A stretch of DNA of 64,000 nt, from contig NZ_CP026378.1 in the NCBI RefSeq assembly GCF_002953215.1, positions 3,516,540 to 3,580,539 on the forward strand, in the 5' to 3' direction. Each line of letters opens with the position of its first letter. Positions within the stretch are counted from its first letter, which is position 1. Under the pieces are notes generated by a model that saw only the letters and a program-made list of their open reading frames with translations, was not told the origin of the DNA and did not search any database. Of this stretch, positions 39,323 through 49,217 are shown piece after piece. The DNA comes from Mixta calida (lineage in GTDB: Bacteria > Pseudomonadota > Gammaproteobacteria > Enterobacterales > Enterobacteriaceae). Both the position numbers and the translations under genes were made by a program.

Positions 39323-39739
39323 TGTGCATAACGCATAACATTGGGATAACTCACAGATTTCATCATAGTTATAAACAGAGACCGGCTAAAACATCCCATT
39401 TTATTCACTTTTTCTGTGGATAGCTTTGTGCAGAACATGGTAAACGGCCGGGAAAAGCTGCAAAAAACCGTCATTGCCCGCCGTAAGATCTTCTATAAAA
39501 TAGATTTAATATCAATAAATTAAATATCAAACCCAGGCCGTGATCGATTCCCGACCCGGCTTCAAAAGATAAAAAGATCCTTTACTGGCGAAAGATCAAA
39601 CACCGATGTTTTTATCCACAGAATATGCCATAAAGTTACGCACAAAATGGCCTCACCCAGCAAAAAGAGCCTCCGTCAAGGCTGTAAATGGAACCAGTAT
39701 GTGCGAAAAAACTGAGTTATCCCAGTTTTCTGTGGATAA
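39323..39739. promoter_or_regulatory. DARS2-like DnaA-reactivating locus (cluster of DnaA boxes)
   Basis: The 685-nt gap between rppH and mutH holds no gene. It contains DnaA boxes: two perfect TTATCCACA (39612-39620 plus strand; 39731-39739 minus strand), TTATGCACA (39323-39331 minus strand, fits TTATNCACA), and one-mismatch boxes at 39415-39423 and 39636-39644. In E. coli this same intergenic region is DARS2, where DnaA-ADP is turned back into DnaA-ATP with help from IHF and Fis. Position, box cluster and IHF site all agree. The exact core boundaries cannot be fixed by eye. Confidence 0.85.
39510..39522 (+). promoter_or_regulatory. IHF-binding consensus inside the DARS2-like region
   Basis: TATCAATAAATTA matches the IHF consensus WATCAANNNNTTR at every defined position and sits in a very AT-rich segment between the DnaA boxes. 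IHF binding is required for DARS2 activity in E. coli. Confidence 0.7.
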
Positions 39740-39931
39740 CTACGGGTAAGATCCTGTTCATTGTCGGTGACAATGTGGGTAAAACAGTACGGCCCTTTGC
39801 CGCGTCGCAGGATCGTCCAGATAAAAACCCAAGGGTAATCATGCTATTATTCCCCCGCTTTTTCTTCTGTGAGACCGCCGCCGACAGGCAAAACAGAGAT
39901 GGTTATTTTTTGATCAACTAACAGGCTTTTT

Positions 39932-40615
39932 ATGACGACACGGTTTTTATCAGCGCCACCCGAAAATGAAGCGGAACTGCTGACGCGCGCGCAGGCGCTG
40001 GCTGGCTATACGCTGAGCGAGCTGGCCCAGCAGGCGGGCATTCCAACGCCCGCCGATTTGCGCCGCGATAAAGGGTGGGTCGGCATGCTGCTGGAGATAC
40101 ATTTAGGCGCCAGCGCCGGCAGCAAGCCGGAACGCGATTTCGCCCATCTTGGCGTAGAGTTGAAAACCATTCCTGTTGACGCGCAGGGCCGTCCGCTGGA
40201 GACCACCTTCGTCTGCGTCGCGCCGCTCACCGGCAACAGCGGGGTCACCTGGGAGAACAGTCATGTACGCCATAAGCTGGCGCGCGTGTTGTGGATTCCG
40301 GTTGAGGGAGATCGCGCGCTGCCGCTGGCGACGCGCCGCGTCGGCGCGCCGCTGCTCTGGAGCCCCTCGCCGGAAGAGGAAGATCTGCTGCGGCGCGACT
40401 GGGAAGAATTGATGGATATGATGGTGCTCGGTCAGGTAGAGCGCATCACCGCCCGCCACGGCGAAGTGTTGCAGATACGTCCGAAAGCGGCCAACAGCAA
40501 AGCGCTGACCGAAGGTATCGGTGAACATGGCGAACCAATCATGACGCTGCCGCGCGGCTTTTATCTGAAGAAAAGCTTTACCGCCCCGCTGCTGGCGCGC
40601 CATTTTTTGCTTTAA
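39932..40615 (+). CDS. mutH: MutH, GATC-specific mismatch-repair endonuclease
   Basis: 227 residues (E. coli 229). It nicks the unmethylated strand at hemimethylated GATC when activated by MutS-MutL. The PD-(D/E)XK catalytic residues are visible in [13 protein letters not shown]: Asp, then E-L-K about 7 residues on. The C-terminal [26 protein letters not shown] segment, cut here, is conserved. The gene is divergent from rppH across the DARS2-like region. Confidence 0.97.
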   Translation: MTTRFLSAPPENEAELLTRAQALAGYTLSELAQQAGIPTPADLRRDKGWVGMLLEIHLGASAGSKPERDFAHLGVELKTIPVDAQGRPLETTFVCVAPLTGNSGVTWENSHVRHKLARVLWIPVEGDRALPLATRRVGAPLLWSPSPEEEDLLRRDWEELMDMMVLGQVERITARHGEVLQIRPKAANSKALTEGIGEHGEPIMTLPRGFYLKKSFTAPLLARHFLL

Positions 40616-40617
40616 CA

Positions 40618-40646
40618 TTTCCCAGACGAAAGACGATGCGTATAAT
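40618..40646 (+). promoter_or_regulatory. Candidate ygdQ promoter
   Basis: A perfect TATAAT (40641-40646) lies 35 nt before the ygdQ start, with a weak TTCCCA 17 bp upstream. The -10 is embedded in an imperfect palindrome (CGAAAGACGATG ... CATCGTTTATCTTTCG). Confidence 0.45.
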
Positions 40647-40681
40647 CATCGTTTATCTTTCGTTTAGGATGCGATGTTACA

Positions 40682-41392
40682 ATGTTCGACTGGATTGCAG
40701 ATCCCAATGCCTGGCTGGCTCTCGGCACGCTCACCATTCTGGAAATCGTGCTGGGCATCGACAATATTATTTTTCTTTCTCTGGTTGTCGCCAAACTCCC
40801 GAAAAATCAGCAGAACAGCGCGCGTCGTATCGGCCTGATGGGCGCGATGCTTATGCGCCTCGGCCTGCTTGCCTCTATCGCCTGGGTAGTGAAGCTGACC
40901 AATCCGCTGTTTACCCTGATGGATCATCCTTTCTCCGCGCGCGATTTGATTCTGCTGGGCGGCGGGCTGTTCCTGCTGTGGAAGTCGAGCATGGAGATCC
41001 ATGAAAGCATCGAAGGCGGCAGCGAGGAGCATAAAACCAACGTTCACTCCTTTGTCGGCGCCATCGCGCAAATCATGGTGCTGGATATTATCTTCAGCCT
41101 CGATTCCGTTATCACGGCCGTGGGCCTCTCCGATCACCTGTTTATTATGATGGCGGCGGTCATTATCGCCGTGGGCGTGATGATGTTCGCTGCGAAAAGC
41201 ATCGGCGAGTTCGTCGATCGTCATCCTTCCGTCAAAATGCTGGCGCTCGCTTTCCTGATTCTGGTCGGCTTCACGCTGATTCTGGAAAGCTTCAATATTC
41301 ATGTGCCGAAAGGCTATATCTACTTCGCCATGTTCTTCTCAATGGCCGTAGAGTGCCTGAATTTGATGCGCAGCAAAAAAGCCCCGCAGTAA
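40682..41392 (+). CDS. ygdQ: YgdQ, TerC-family inner-membrane protein
   Basis: 236 residues (E. coli 237), TerC/Alx family with about seven transmembrane helices. The conserved acidic motifs within the membrane are LEIVLGIDNIIFLS near residue 20 and LDIIFSLDSVITAVGL near residue 136. TerC relatives are linked to metal-ion (Mn) export or stress, but the role of YgdQ itself is not established. It follows mutH, as in E. coli. Confidence 0.94.
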   Translation: MFDWIADPNAWLALGTLTILEIVLGIDNIIFLSLVVAKLPKNQQNSARRIGLMGAMLMRLGLLASIAWVVKLTNPLFTLMDHPFSARDLILLGGGLFLLWKSSMEIHESIEGGSEEHKTNVHSFVGAIAQIMVLDIIFSLDSVITAVGLSDHLFIMMAAVIIAVGVMMFAAKSIGEFVDRHPSVKMLALAFLILVGFTLILESFNIHVPKGYIYFAMFFSMAVECLNLMRSKKAPQ

Positions 41393-41408
41393 ACCTGTCA
41401 TTCTCCTG

Positions 41409-41430
41409 TCCGGCTACGGCCGGATATTTT
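41409..41430 (+). terminator. Terminator after ygdQ
   Basis: Stem TCCGGC / GCCGGA with a TACG loop, followed by TATTTT, 17 nt past the ygdQ stop. Confidence 0.7.
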
Positions 41431-41529
41431 CGCTTTTTCACTTTTCGGAATTATGCGATTAATCCTGGGCAGCCGATGTTTTATTACTACACTGTTTAGT
41501 TGTGTTGAACAGGCAGGAGAAAACTGGCA

Positions 41530-41745
41530 ATGAAGCGGATAATGGGCGCGGCTGCCGTGTCAATAATGTTGCTGTTAAGCGGTTGCAGCAGTAATTATGT
41601 GATGGCGACCAAAGATGGTCATATGATTTTGACTGACGGTAAACCGGAAATTGATAAAGATACCGGGCTGGTAAAATATACCGATCAGGCTGGCAATGAA
41701 TTGCAGATTAACGGCGATGAAGTTTCCTCTATTATTGAGCGTTAA
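41530..41745 (+). CDS. ygdR: YgdR, DUF903 lipoprotein
   Basis: 71-residue lipoprotein (E. coli 72). The signal peptide ends LLSGC (Cys19). The mature domain ([20 protein letters not shown]...[15 protein letters not shown]) is the DUF903 fold shared with YgdI at 6159. The ribosome site is AGGAGAA. Function unknown. It lies between ygdQ and tas, as in E. coli. Confidence 0.94.
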   Translation: MKRIMGAAAVSIMLLLSGCSSNYVMATKDGHMILTDGKPEIDKDTGLVKYTDQAGNELQINGDEVSSIIER

Positions 41746-41752
41746 TCATCCG

Positions 41753-41782
41753 TAAGCGCCGACGCTTTTTTCTTCGGCGCTT
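41753..41782 (+). terminator. Probable ygdR terminator
   Basis: Nested hairpins follow the stop codon. A long TAAGCGCCGA / TCGGCGCTTA stem encloses a smaller AGCG-CCGA-CGCT hairpin that is itself followed by six T. Either could terminate transcription; the smaller one has the T run. Confidence 0.55.
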
Positions 41783-41914
41783 ATCGCAACCGTAAACATC
41801 ACTCTTCTCTTTCCCCTCTCGTCAGCGACCGCTATAGTCGCAGCAGTGCGCCACGCTTTTTGTTGTACGGGCGCCGCCAAGATTCTTTCCATAATGATAA
41901 AAGGAAGCCGGCAA

Positions 41915-42955
41915 ATGCACTATCACCGTATCCCCCATAGTACGCTGGAAGTCAGCCAGCTGGGCCTGGGAACCATGACGTTTGGTGAACAAAACAGCGA
42001 AGCCGACGCCCATGCACAGCTGGATTTGGCCGTTAGTTGCGGCATCAACCTGATCGACACTGCGGAAATGTACCCCGTCCCGCCACGCCCGGAAACGCAG
42101 GGCTTAACCGAGCAATATATCGGCAGCTGGCTGAAAGCGCGCGGCAACCGCGACAAAATTGTGCTGGCGAGCAAAGTCGCTGGCCCGTCGCGCGGCAACG
42201 ATGCTGGCATCCGCCCTGGGCAGGTGCTGGATCGCAAGAATATTCGCGTGGCGCTGGAAGCAAGCCTGAAACGCCTCAACACCGACTATATCGACCTGTA
42301 TCAGGTGCACTGGCCGCAGCGCCAGACTAACTGTTTCGGCAAGCTGGGCTATCAGTACACCGACAGCAGCGTGCCGGTGACGCTGTTGGAAACGCTGGAA
42401 GCGCTGGCCGAGCAGGTGCGCGCCGGCAAGATCCGCTATGTGGGCGTATCGAATGAAACGCCGTGGGGCGTGATGCGCTATTTGCAGCTGGCGGAAAAGC
42501 ATGAGCTGCCGCGCATCGTCTCTATCCAGAATCCCTACAGCCTGCTGAACCGCAGCTTTGAAGTCGGACTGGCGGAGATCAGCCAGCATGAGGGCGTAGA
42601 GCTGCTCGCCTATTCCAGCCTCGCTTTCGGCACGCTGAGCGGCAAATACCTCAACGGCGCCCGTCCGGCTGGCGCGCGCAATACGCTGTTCAGCCGCTTT
42701 ACGCGCTACAGCGGCGAGCAGTCGCAGCTGGCGATTGCGGAATATGTCGATCTGGCGCGCAGGCATGGCCTCGACCCGGCGCAGATGGCGCTGGCTTTTG
42801 TGCGTCAGCAGCCTTTCGTCGCCAGCACGCTGCTGGGCGCCACCACCCTTGAGCAGCTGCAAAGCAATATCGACAGTTATCAGCTGACGCTCAGCAGCGA
42901 AGTGCTGGAGCAGCTGGAAGCGATTCACCGCCGCTATACCTATCCGGCGCCGTAA
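41915..42955 (+). CDS. tas: Tas, aldo-keto reductase
   Basis: 346 residues, the E. coli length, starting MHYHRIPHSTLEVSQLGLGT with AAGGAA upstream. NADP-dependent aldo/keto reductase. The tetrad is visible: Asp and Tyr in DTAEMYP (about residue 50), Lys in VLASKV, His in VHWPQR. The E. coli gene was named for suppressing a tyrosine auxotrophy; its natural substrate is not settled. An upstream in-frame ATG at 41846 adds residues without homology. Confidence 0.95.
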   Translation: MHYHRIPHSTLEVSQLGLGTMTFGEQNSEADAHAQLDLAVSCGINLIDTAEMYPVPPRPETQGLTEQYIGSWLKARGNRDKIVLASKVAGPSRGNDAGIRPGQVLDRKNIRVALEASLKRLNTDYIDLYQVHWPQRQTNCFGKLGYQYTDSSVPVTLLETLEALAEQVRAGKIRYVGVSNETPWGVMRYLQLAEKHELPRIVSIQNPYSLLNRSFEVGLAEISQHEGVELLAYSSLAFGTLSGKYLNGARPAGARNTLFSRFTRYSGEQSQLAIAEYVDLARRHGLDPAQMALAFVRQQPFVASTLLGATTLEQLQSNIDSYQLTLSSEVLEQLEAIHRRYTYPAP

Positions 42956-42993
42956 AAACAACGCCAGGGCGCAGCGCTAACCGCTGCGCCCGT

Positions 42994-44424
42994 TTAATCC
43001 GCTGCTTGCTCCTCGGCGGGAAACTGCGGTTTATCAATCCACTTGCGCGCTTCAGGCTTTAACAGACCGCATTGAATCAGATTCTCGATTTCGCGTTTTT
43101 TCCCCGCCAGGCTCATTACCAGCGCTCTCGCATAGAGCTGTCTCCAGCGTAAATCCTCTACTATATCGGGCGTGTCTTCACCGGAAATTTTAATCGTGCG
43201 CGCACTCCAGATCTTCGTCACCGCCAGCGTAAAAGGCGAGGGCTGCGGTTGAAAGTGGTAATCATTGCGCTGTTGCAGCAACAGCGGCAGCTGGTTGGCC
43301 TCTTCAATCATGGCGGCAGGCGCGGCACGATCCATTTGTTGCCGTGCCAGGCTCTGAACTCTGGCTTTCATTGACGCCATTCCCGGCAGCATAAAATCAC
43401 GCATTAGAAAATAGAGCCGGCTTTGCTGATCGACAGCCCAGGTAAAAGCGTCGCGCGCGCTTTTCTGTTTCTCGACATAAAAGGCGTTATCGGGATGCTT
43501 TATCAGGCACTGTTGTTGCCAGCTATTGATAATATCTTTTTCTGCGTTGGTCGTTGCTTCACTGGCAATAAGCAGCTGGCGATAATCTTCATGCATCAGC
43601 TGTAGCTGTTTATTTAACTCAGTCCATATTTCCGCAGGCAGCGCTACGCTGCTGTTTTCCAGCAGGGCATCAGATTTATCCAAATGCTGCTTAACGGGCG
43701 CGATGCAATGCCGTTGCAAATCCCAGCTGAAAAGTAAAATTTGCGGCGCCAGCAGCCGCTCGCAATCATGCCAGGCTTGCTGTAGCGCGCCGGTCTGCCT
43801 ATTGAACTGCTGTAGCGACTGCAAAACAGACGTCTGCTGCTGGATACTATTCAGTCTTGCCTGCCCGTAACGCTGCCAGCCTGCCTGGACAGCGAAAATG
43901 ACCAGACCAACCATTACGATAACAACACCTGCCGCCACGACACGCTGCCGCAGAGTGCTTTTATGAAACCAGGAGCCATAGAAGCTGCGCTGCACGCGCG
44001 GGCTGTTGCCTATATAGTCGGAGATAGTATCCCATCCCCATATGCTGATTGACGGTTGCCCCGCCGCTTGCCGTTTCAATGAAAGCTGTGATGCATATTG
44101 ATGCAGCGCTACGTCATCGGGCAGAGTCGTTAACACGAGGATTTTATCAACCCTGACGTGGCCGTTATCGATTTCCTTACAGACGTTATCGATATCGCTT
44201 TTTCGTAGTCTTTTCCCTACACCCTGCTGGCGACCTTTGCACTGAGCTGCGATCGCCCCTTCCAGCGTTTTGCCATAAATATCGATACCATCCTGGCGTT
44301 GCCCGCTGCGTCCCCAGCGCTGAAATTTAGTGGCGTAAATATCACTCAGTAACGCCAGACAAAGCCGTTCAAACATTTGCCAGTCCCGTGGGACAGGATA
44401 CTGAACTGCATTGCTGCCATTCAT
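42994..44424 (-). CDS. Predicted membrane-anchored PD-(D/E)XK-type nuclease (unrecognised family)
   Basis: 476 residues. The first 150 look like a restriction-endonuclease-type fold: FERLCLALL with Glu19, then GRSGQRQDGIDIYG with Asp48, then AAQCKGR with a Q-x-K site (Gln61, Lys63). This Glu/Asp/QxK spacing is typical of Mrr-like and DUF4297-like nucleases. One strong transmembrane helix follows at about residues 162-180. The remaining 290 residues are helical, with predicted coiled-coil character and no motif I know. In E. coli tas and lplT are neighbours, so this gene is an insertion into core DNA. Its base composition looks slightly less GC-rich than its neighbours. Anti-phage or foreign-DNA defence is an inference from the architecture; the gene has no partner gene. 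The ribosome site AGGAA is 7 nt from the ATG. Confidence 0.7.
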   Translation of the reverse strand: MNGSNAVQYPVPRDWQMFERLCLALLSDIYATKFQRWGRSGQRQDGIDIYGKTLEGAIAAQCKGRQQGVGKRLRKSDIDNVCKEIDNGHVRVDKILVLTTLPDDVALHQYASQLSLKRQAAGQPSISIWGWDTISDYIGNSPRVQRSFYGSWFHKSTLRQRVVAAGVVIVMVGLVIFAVQAGWQRYGQARLNSIQQQTSVLQSLQQFNRQTGALQQAWHDCERLLAPQILLFSWDLQRHCIAPVKQHLDKSDALLENSSVALPAEIWTELNKQLQLMHEDYRQLLIASEATTNAEKDIINSWQQQCLIKHPDNAFYVEKQKSARDAFTWAVDQQSRLYFLMRDFMLPGMASMKARVQSLARQQMDRAAPAAMIEEANQLPLLLQQRNDYHFQPQPSPFTLAVTKIWSARTIKISGEDTPDIVEDLRWRQLYARALVMSLAGKKREIENLIQCGLLKPEARKWIDKPQFPAEEQAAD

Positions 44425-44480
44425 TACACGTTCCTGCTTTCCTGATTAAATAAAAGCTACGTTTCCCGCCGCTTTTACTG

Positions 44481-45680
44481 TTAATGGCGCTTTTGCGCCA
44501 GCTGCCAGCCCCACAGTACAGCGATCGCCAGCGCAAACAGCACGCCGAAGCCGACGCCCGTCGCCACCGGCGGCGCACCCAGCCTAATCGCCAGCGAATA
44601 GAGGCCCAGCATCAGTAGCATCGCGCTGTTCTCACCGAGGTTCTGCACTGCGATAGCGTTGCCAGCGCCGACCGTCTGCTTGCCGCGCTCCTGCAACAGC
44701 GCATTCAGCGGCACAACAAAGAAGCCTCCCAGCGCGCCGATAAGGATCAGCAGCGCATAAGCGTTCGCCTGGGTATGCTGTAATGCGAAGAGAACCACCG
44801 CAACGCCGATCAACACTCCGGCGGGCATGCAGCGTCCGACGGTTTTCAGCGTCACCAGCTTTGCCGCCGCCGCCGCGCCGATAACGATCCCGATAGCGAC
44901 CATCGCATTCAGCAGCGTTGGCGTTTTATTGTCGGTAATGCCCAGCGCCACCGGCACCCACAGCACCAGCAGAAAACGCAGCGTCACGCCGGCGCCCCAG
45001 AACAGGCTGGTACCCACCAGCGAAAAACGGGTTTCGCCATTGCGCCATAGCTGCCGTGTCGCCTGAAAGAAACTGCGCGCCATCGCCAGTGGATGCCAAC
45101 TCTGTTCTGGCCGCGCCGCCGCCAGCTTCGGTATCGACAGGTTTGCCACCACCGCCAGCGCATAGGTCAGCACGCAGATGCCCAACGCCGCCAGCAGGCT
45201 CCAGTCCGCCAGCACGCCGCCCGCCACCGATCCCAGCAGGATCGCCGCGATGGTCGAGGCTTCCATCAGGCCGTTCGCTTTCACCAGCTGTTCGCCGCGG
45301 GTGATCTCACCGAGAATGCCATACTTCGCCGGTGAATAGGCCGCCGCGCCGACGCCCACCAGCGCATAGCCGATAAAGGGATTCAGGCCGATGCAGATCG
45401 CCAGCGCGCCCAGCAGCTTCAGCCCGTTCGCCAGCATCATGACGCGGCCTTTGGCAAAGCTGTCAGCCATCTGCCCGACAAAAGGCGCCAGCAGGATATA
45501 GGTGGCGACAAAGACCATCTGCAATACCGGCTGACTCCAGTCGGGCCAGAGCTGATTTTTCAGCACCGCCAGCGTAGCGAACAGCAATGCGTTATCGCCG
45601 AAGGCGGAGAAGAACTGGGCGACGATAACCGCCAGCATGCCGCGTGACATTAACGAGGAGTCGTTACCGGGGAGCTTCAT
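44481..45680 (-). CDS. lplT: LplT, lysophospholipid transporter
   Basis: 399 residues (E. coli 397), major facilitator protein with about 12 transmembrane segments. It flips lysophospholipids across the inner membrane for re-acylation by Aas. The loop [20 protein letters not shown] carries the MFS motif A-like sequence. The start overlaps the aas stop (ATGA at 45677-45680), and the two act as one pathway. Confidence 0.96.
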   Translation of the reverse strand: MKLPGNDSSLMSRGMLAVIVAQFFSAFGDNALLFATLAVLKNQLWPDWSQPVLQMVFVATYILLAPFVGQMADSFAKGRVMMLANGLKLLGALAICIGLNPFIGYALVGVGAAAYSPAKYGILGEITRGEQLVKANGLMEASTIAAILLGSVAGGVLADWSLLAALGICVLTYALAVVANLSIPKLAAARPEQSWHPLAMARSFFQATRQLWRNGETRFSLVGTSLFWGAGVTLRFLLVLWVPVALGITDNKTPTLLNAMVAIGIVIGAAAAAKLVTLKTVGRCMPAGVLIGVAVVLFALQHTQANAYALLILIGALGGFFVVPLNALLQERGKQTVGAGNAIAVQNLGENSAMLLMLGLYSLAIRLGAPPVATGVGFGVLFALAIAVLWGWQLAQKRH

Positions 45681-47821
45681 TCTTCTTCCACCATTTTTTT
45701 CAGAGTGACGAAGTCGGGCTTGCCGCTGCCAAGCAGCGGCAGCTGTTTCAGGAAGCGAATATCACGCGGCACCGCCAGCTCCGCCGCGCCCAGCTCGCGC
45801 GCCGCCTGTTGCAGACGATCGCGTTGCAGCTCGCCGTCGGTAGTGAACAGCACCAGCGCTTCGCCGCGATTGCCGTCCGGCCTGAGGGTGGCGGCGTGCT
45901 GTTTCTCCGGCGAGGCCTTCAGCGCGATCTGCTCCACCACCTCCAGCGAGACCATCTCGCCGGCGATTTTAGCGAAGCGTTTCGCCCTGCCCTGAATCTG
46001 GCAGAAGCCGCCCTCATCGAAGCTGACGATATCGCCGGTATCATACCAGCCCGGCTCCATCACGCCTTCGCCGTTGTCCGCCATCGGCGGCTCCAGCTCG
46101 CCGGGACGCTCAACGCGCAGATAGCCTTTCATGATATTCGGTCCGCGCAGTTGCAGCCGACCGCCCTGCTCGATGCCCGGCACCGACATCAGACGCGAAT
46201 CCATGCCCGGAAGCAGGCGGCCAACTGTATGCGGTTTCGCCGCCATCGGCACGTTAATCGCCACCACCGGCGCGCATTCGGTCACGCCGTAGCCTTCCAG
46301 GATGCGGATGCCGAAGCGATCCTGATAAATCTGGCGTACGCCTTCCTGGAGCTTCTCCGCGCCAGCCACGACATAGCGCAGGCGCGCGAAGTCATAAGGG
46401 TTGGCGAAGCGGGCATAGTTGCCGAGGAAGGTCGAAGTGCCGAAAAGCACCGTGCAGTTACGGTCATAGACCAGCTCCGGCACGATGCGATAATGCAGCG
46501 GGCTGGGATAGAGAAAAACCTGCGCGCCGGTCATCAACGGCGTGAACAGCCCAACGGTCAGGCCGAAAGCATGAAACAGCGGCAGCGAGGCCATGAAACG
46601 ATCGCGCGGGGTGAAATCGGCCACGGTGCGGATCTGTTCGACGTTGGCCAGCAGGCTTTTATGGGAGTGAACCACCCCTTTGGGATTGCCCTCGGAGCCG
46701 GAAGTAAACAGCACCATCGCCGCATCCTCCGCTTTCTGCGGCAGCATCGCATGACGCGGCGCCAGCAGATGCGCGAGTATCCAGAGCTTATCTTTGCCGG
46801 TAACGGTATCTTTTAAATCTTCCAGGTAGATCCACTGCACCTGCGGCGTACCCTGCGGCAGATGCCACAGATTGCCTTTCTCCAGGAACTGACGCGAGGT
46901 GAAAATGGTTTTGATCTGCGCGGCGGCCACCGCGCTGGCGAGACCGTTGACGCCAGCGGTGTAGTTAAGCATCGCCGGAATACGCGCGCGCAGCGTGGCG
47001 CCGAAGATGGCGGCGGCGGTCACGGTGGTGTTGGGCAGCAGCAGACCGATATATTCGCCGGGCTGGGTATAGCGCTCCAGGATGCGTCCGACGCCCAGCG
47101 ATTTTTTCAGCAGGCCGGTGTAGCTATCGGGTGCGAAATTAATGTCTTCAATACAGGGCTTGAACCAGCCGTAGCGCGTGCGGGCGTTCAGGAACGCTTC
47201 AAACAGCGTCTCACGCGGGCGCACCGCCATGCGCGCCTCCATCATAATATGATGCAGATGCTCGCCGGCCAATATACGGCGATCGCGGGCGCGCGGCGCG
47301 TCCGGCATCGGAATCCGCGTAGGCGGCAGCAGCGTCAGGGTGATGCGCGGAAACAGGCGGCGCTTAAAGACGCCGCCGAGACGACCGAAAGGGGTAAACT
47401 CCGCGCCTTCGATACGCATCGGCACCACCGTCGCCTGCGATTTCGCCGCCACAAAGCCAGCGCCGCTGTAGATCTTCATCAGGGAGCCGGTAACGGTGAT
47501 GCGCCCTTCAGGGAAGATCACCACCGGCCGGCCTTCGTTAAGCGTGCGCACCAGATATTTGATCGACATAGGCCGGGTGGGATCGAGCGGCACAAAATCC
47601 ACCAGCGGCTTAATCAGGCGCATAAACCATTTATCGCTGATGTCAGAGTAAACGGCGAAAACCGGTTTGACCGGCAGGAACAGCGCCAGCAGCATGCCGT
47701 CCAGGAAAGAGGCGTGATTAGGCGCGATCAGCACTTTCTCCTTATGCAGACCGGAGAGATCGCCGCGCAGCTGCACGCGCCACAGTAAACGAAACAGAAA
47801 ACGAAACAGGTTAAAAAGCAT
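45677..47821 (-). CDS. aas: Aas, 2-acylglycerophosphoethanolamine acyltransferase / acyl-ACP synthetase
   Basis: 714 residues (E. coli 719), bifunctional. The N-terminal PlsC-type acyltransferase has NHASFLD (H-x4-D, residue 36 area) and [10 protein letters not shown]. The C-terminal AMP-binding domain has [15 protein letters not shown] (about residue 375) and [11 protein letters not shown]. It re-acylates lysophosphatidylethanolamine brought in by LplT, using acyl-ACP formed by its own synthetase domain. It is the first gene of aas-lplT. Confidence 0.96.
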   Translation of the reverse strand: MLFNLFRFLFRLLWRVQLRGDLSGLHKEKVLIAPNHASFLDGMLLALFLPVKPVFAVYSDISDKWFMRLIKPLVDFVPLDPTRPMSIKYLVRTLNEGRPVVIFPEGRITVTGSLMKIYSGAGFVAAKSQATVVPMRIEGAEFTPFGRLGGVFKRRLFPRITLTLLPPTRIPMPDAPRARDRRILAGEHLHHIMMEARMAVRPRETLFEAFLNARTRYGWFKPCIEDINFAPDSYTGLLKKSLGVGRILERYTQPGEYIGLLLPNTTVTAAAIFGATLRARIPAMLNYTAGVNGLASAVAAAQIKTIFTSRQFLEKGNLWHLPQGTPQVQWIYLEDLKDTVTGKDKLWILAHLLAPRHAMLPQKAEDAAMVLFTSGSEGNPKGVVHSHKSLLANVEQIRTVADFTPRDRFMASLPLFHAFGLTVGLFTPLMTGAQVFLYPSPLHYRIVPELVYDRNCTVLFGTSTFLGNYARFANPYDFARLRYVVAGAEKLQEGVRQIYQDRFGIRILEGYGVTECAPVVAINVPMAAKPHTVGRLLPGMDSRLMSVPGIEQGGRLQLRGPNIMKGYLRVERPGELEPPMADNGEGVMEPGWYDTGDIVSFDEGGFCQIQGRAKRFAKIAGEMVSLEVVEQIALKASPEKQHAATLRPDGNRGEALVLFTTDGELQRDRLQQAARELGAAELAVPRDIRFLKQLPLLGSGKPDFVTLKKMVEEE

Positions 47822-48144
47822 GCCAGCTCCTTAGCAGCCAAAAATCTGGTTATCACCATGCAGCAAAGATCTGCTGAACTCAACGCCAACGGACGAAAAT
47901 TTTATATGACATGGCGTTGGTCCGCTACGAAGGCGCTATTTCTCTAAAAGTATTTTATAAAACAATTACAATACAATTAATATATTCGCTCTTTTATTCG
48001 GCCTGATTTAATCAAATAAACGCTTAACGAAACCTCTTATATGAAGACTCTTTTTTGTTATCTGTCGCCAGGATTTTACACGAGAATATTAATTTCATAA
48101 AAAATAGCCGCATACCGCCTTCTCTTAATTAAAAGGCATTAATC
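47822..48144. other. AT-rich intergenic region upstream of aas
   Basis: 323 nt, much more AT-rich than the surroundings (about 47940-48060 especially). It must hold the aas promoter. In E. coli the omrA/omrB sRNA genes lie between aas and galR; no Omr sequence (CCCAGAGGTATTGAT) is present in this segment, as it appears instead at 50959-51033. No gene seen. Confidence 0.5.
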
Positions 48145-48622
48145 ATGGCGTTCCCCGCTTATTTATAGCTTAAAGTTGAGGGTGGCGCAGATATTAAAGG
48201 TTCCGTTGACGTATACAATCGGGAAGCAGCATTGAAGTGCTTAGTTTTATGCATGCCCTGAGCATCCCGACGGACAGCCATACGGGAAAGCTCACCGGCA
48301 CACGCCTTCATAGCCCGCAGGCGTTTGAAAAGGAGTTCGACTCGTCCAGTCCTTATCTCTATAAAGCCGTTTCCAGCGGGCAGACGTTAAAAAGCGCGGA
48401 AATAAAATGGTATCGCATTAATCATGCCGGACAGGAGGAGGAGTATTTTAATATGCTGCTGGAAAACGTGAAGATCGTTTCGGTTTGCCCCATAATGCAT
48501 AATATTAAGAGGTCACTAACCAGAATCATCTGGCGTCGGTCACGCTGCGCTATGAAAAAATCACCTGGAAATATTGCGACGGCAATATTCAGCATGCTGA
48601 CAGCTGGAAAGAGCGAGCTTAA
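48145..48622 (+). pseudogene. Decayed hcp (type VI secretion tube protein)
   Basis: Joined across frames, the sequence reads as an Hcp: MAFPAYL at the start, GGADIKGSVDVYNRE, then LSFMHALSIPTDSHTGKLTG, SSPYLYKAVSSGQTLKSAEI, KWYRINHAGQEEEYFN, and at the end LRYEKITWKYCDGNIQHADS before the stop. Damage: TAG at codon 8 (48166-48168, where the family has Trp), a one-base loss near 48225 (GAAGCAGC for GAAGGCAGC), and another near 48511. The ribosome site AAAAGG is still recognisable. Three lesions make this a true pseudogene, not a sequencing error. No other T6SS structural gene is in the window, so it was an orphan hcp. Confidence 0.9.
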
Positions 48623-48688
48623 ATCCCTGTCACCTGCCTTCACTGGACACACAGGGCGCGACGCGCCCTTTAGTTAAGGATGATAATC

Positions 48689-49019
48689 ATGACATGGGTT
48701 TATGACGTAAGAAAATATGTTTGAAAAAGATGGCGTCTGGCAATTATCAGAATTAAAATTATTAAGTAAGTCCAAAGTTAGCGACAAGCTTGCTGAAGTT
48801 TAAGCCCGCCAAAGTTATCATTTCGAACCAACACATTTCTTTCCAGAAAGCAGGTACAAATAAATCTATACCGAGTCAAACGCGCAAAATTTAATAGTGC
48901 TATATACTTTTGTTAATCACCAGCATAAACACAACATAACCATCGTTTCACTTATTATGAACGATGACGAGCGCAGCGTTAGCTTCAATGGCTATATCAT
49001 CGCTAAGCGCGGATTTTAA
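48689..49019 (+). pseudogene. Decayed gene downstream of hcp, unrecognised
   Basis: A good ribosome site (AAGGA) and ATG open MTWVYDVRKY, then a TGA. Shifting one base continues FEKDGVWQLSELKLLSKSKV and, across two TAA codons that each could derive from CAA, ARQSYHFEPTHFFPESRYK and a long open tail ending FNGYIIAKRGF at 49019. Together this suggests an original protein of about 110 residues. Position right behind hcp and the AT-rich composition suggest a T6SS cargo or immunity protein. The MTW-YDV start is vaguely like DUF2778 (Tlde1) effectors, but I cannot confirm that. Confidence 0.55.
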
Positions 49020-49217
49020 TAATCGCTTCTCGTAACGGTTTCATCTCATAAAAAGCAGCGGCATTCAGGCAGACGACGCTGGGGCGGCGTAACGGTATAT
49101 ATCAACAGGCTGGCATTATCCTCAGTCCGTTCTGATAAATATAGCCATCTCACGAAGCGCTTATTTGCTTACCGTCAAGCGGAGGAGAAGATCTCCTCCC
49201 CCTCCGCTCATCCCGTT

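Noticed and set aside
39688..39921. Small 77-codon open frame upstream of mutH
   Set aside because: It overlaps a perfect DnaA box, has no ribosome site or family resemblance, and lies in the DARS2-like region.
48237..48677. Intact 146-codon protein
   Set aside because: Homology to Hcp begins upstream in another frame and continues downstream in another; the open frame is only the middle piece of a pseudogene.
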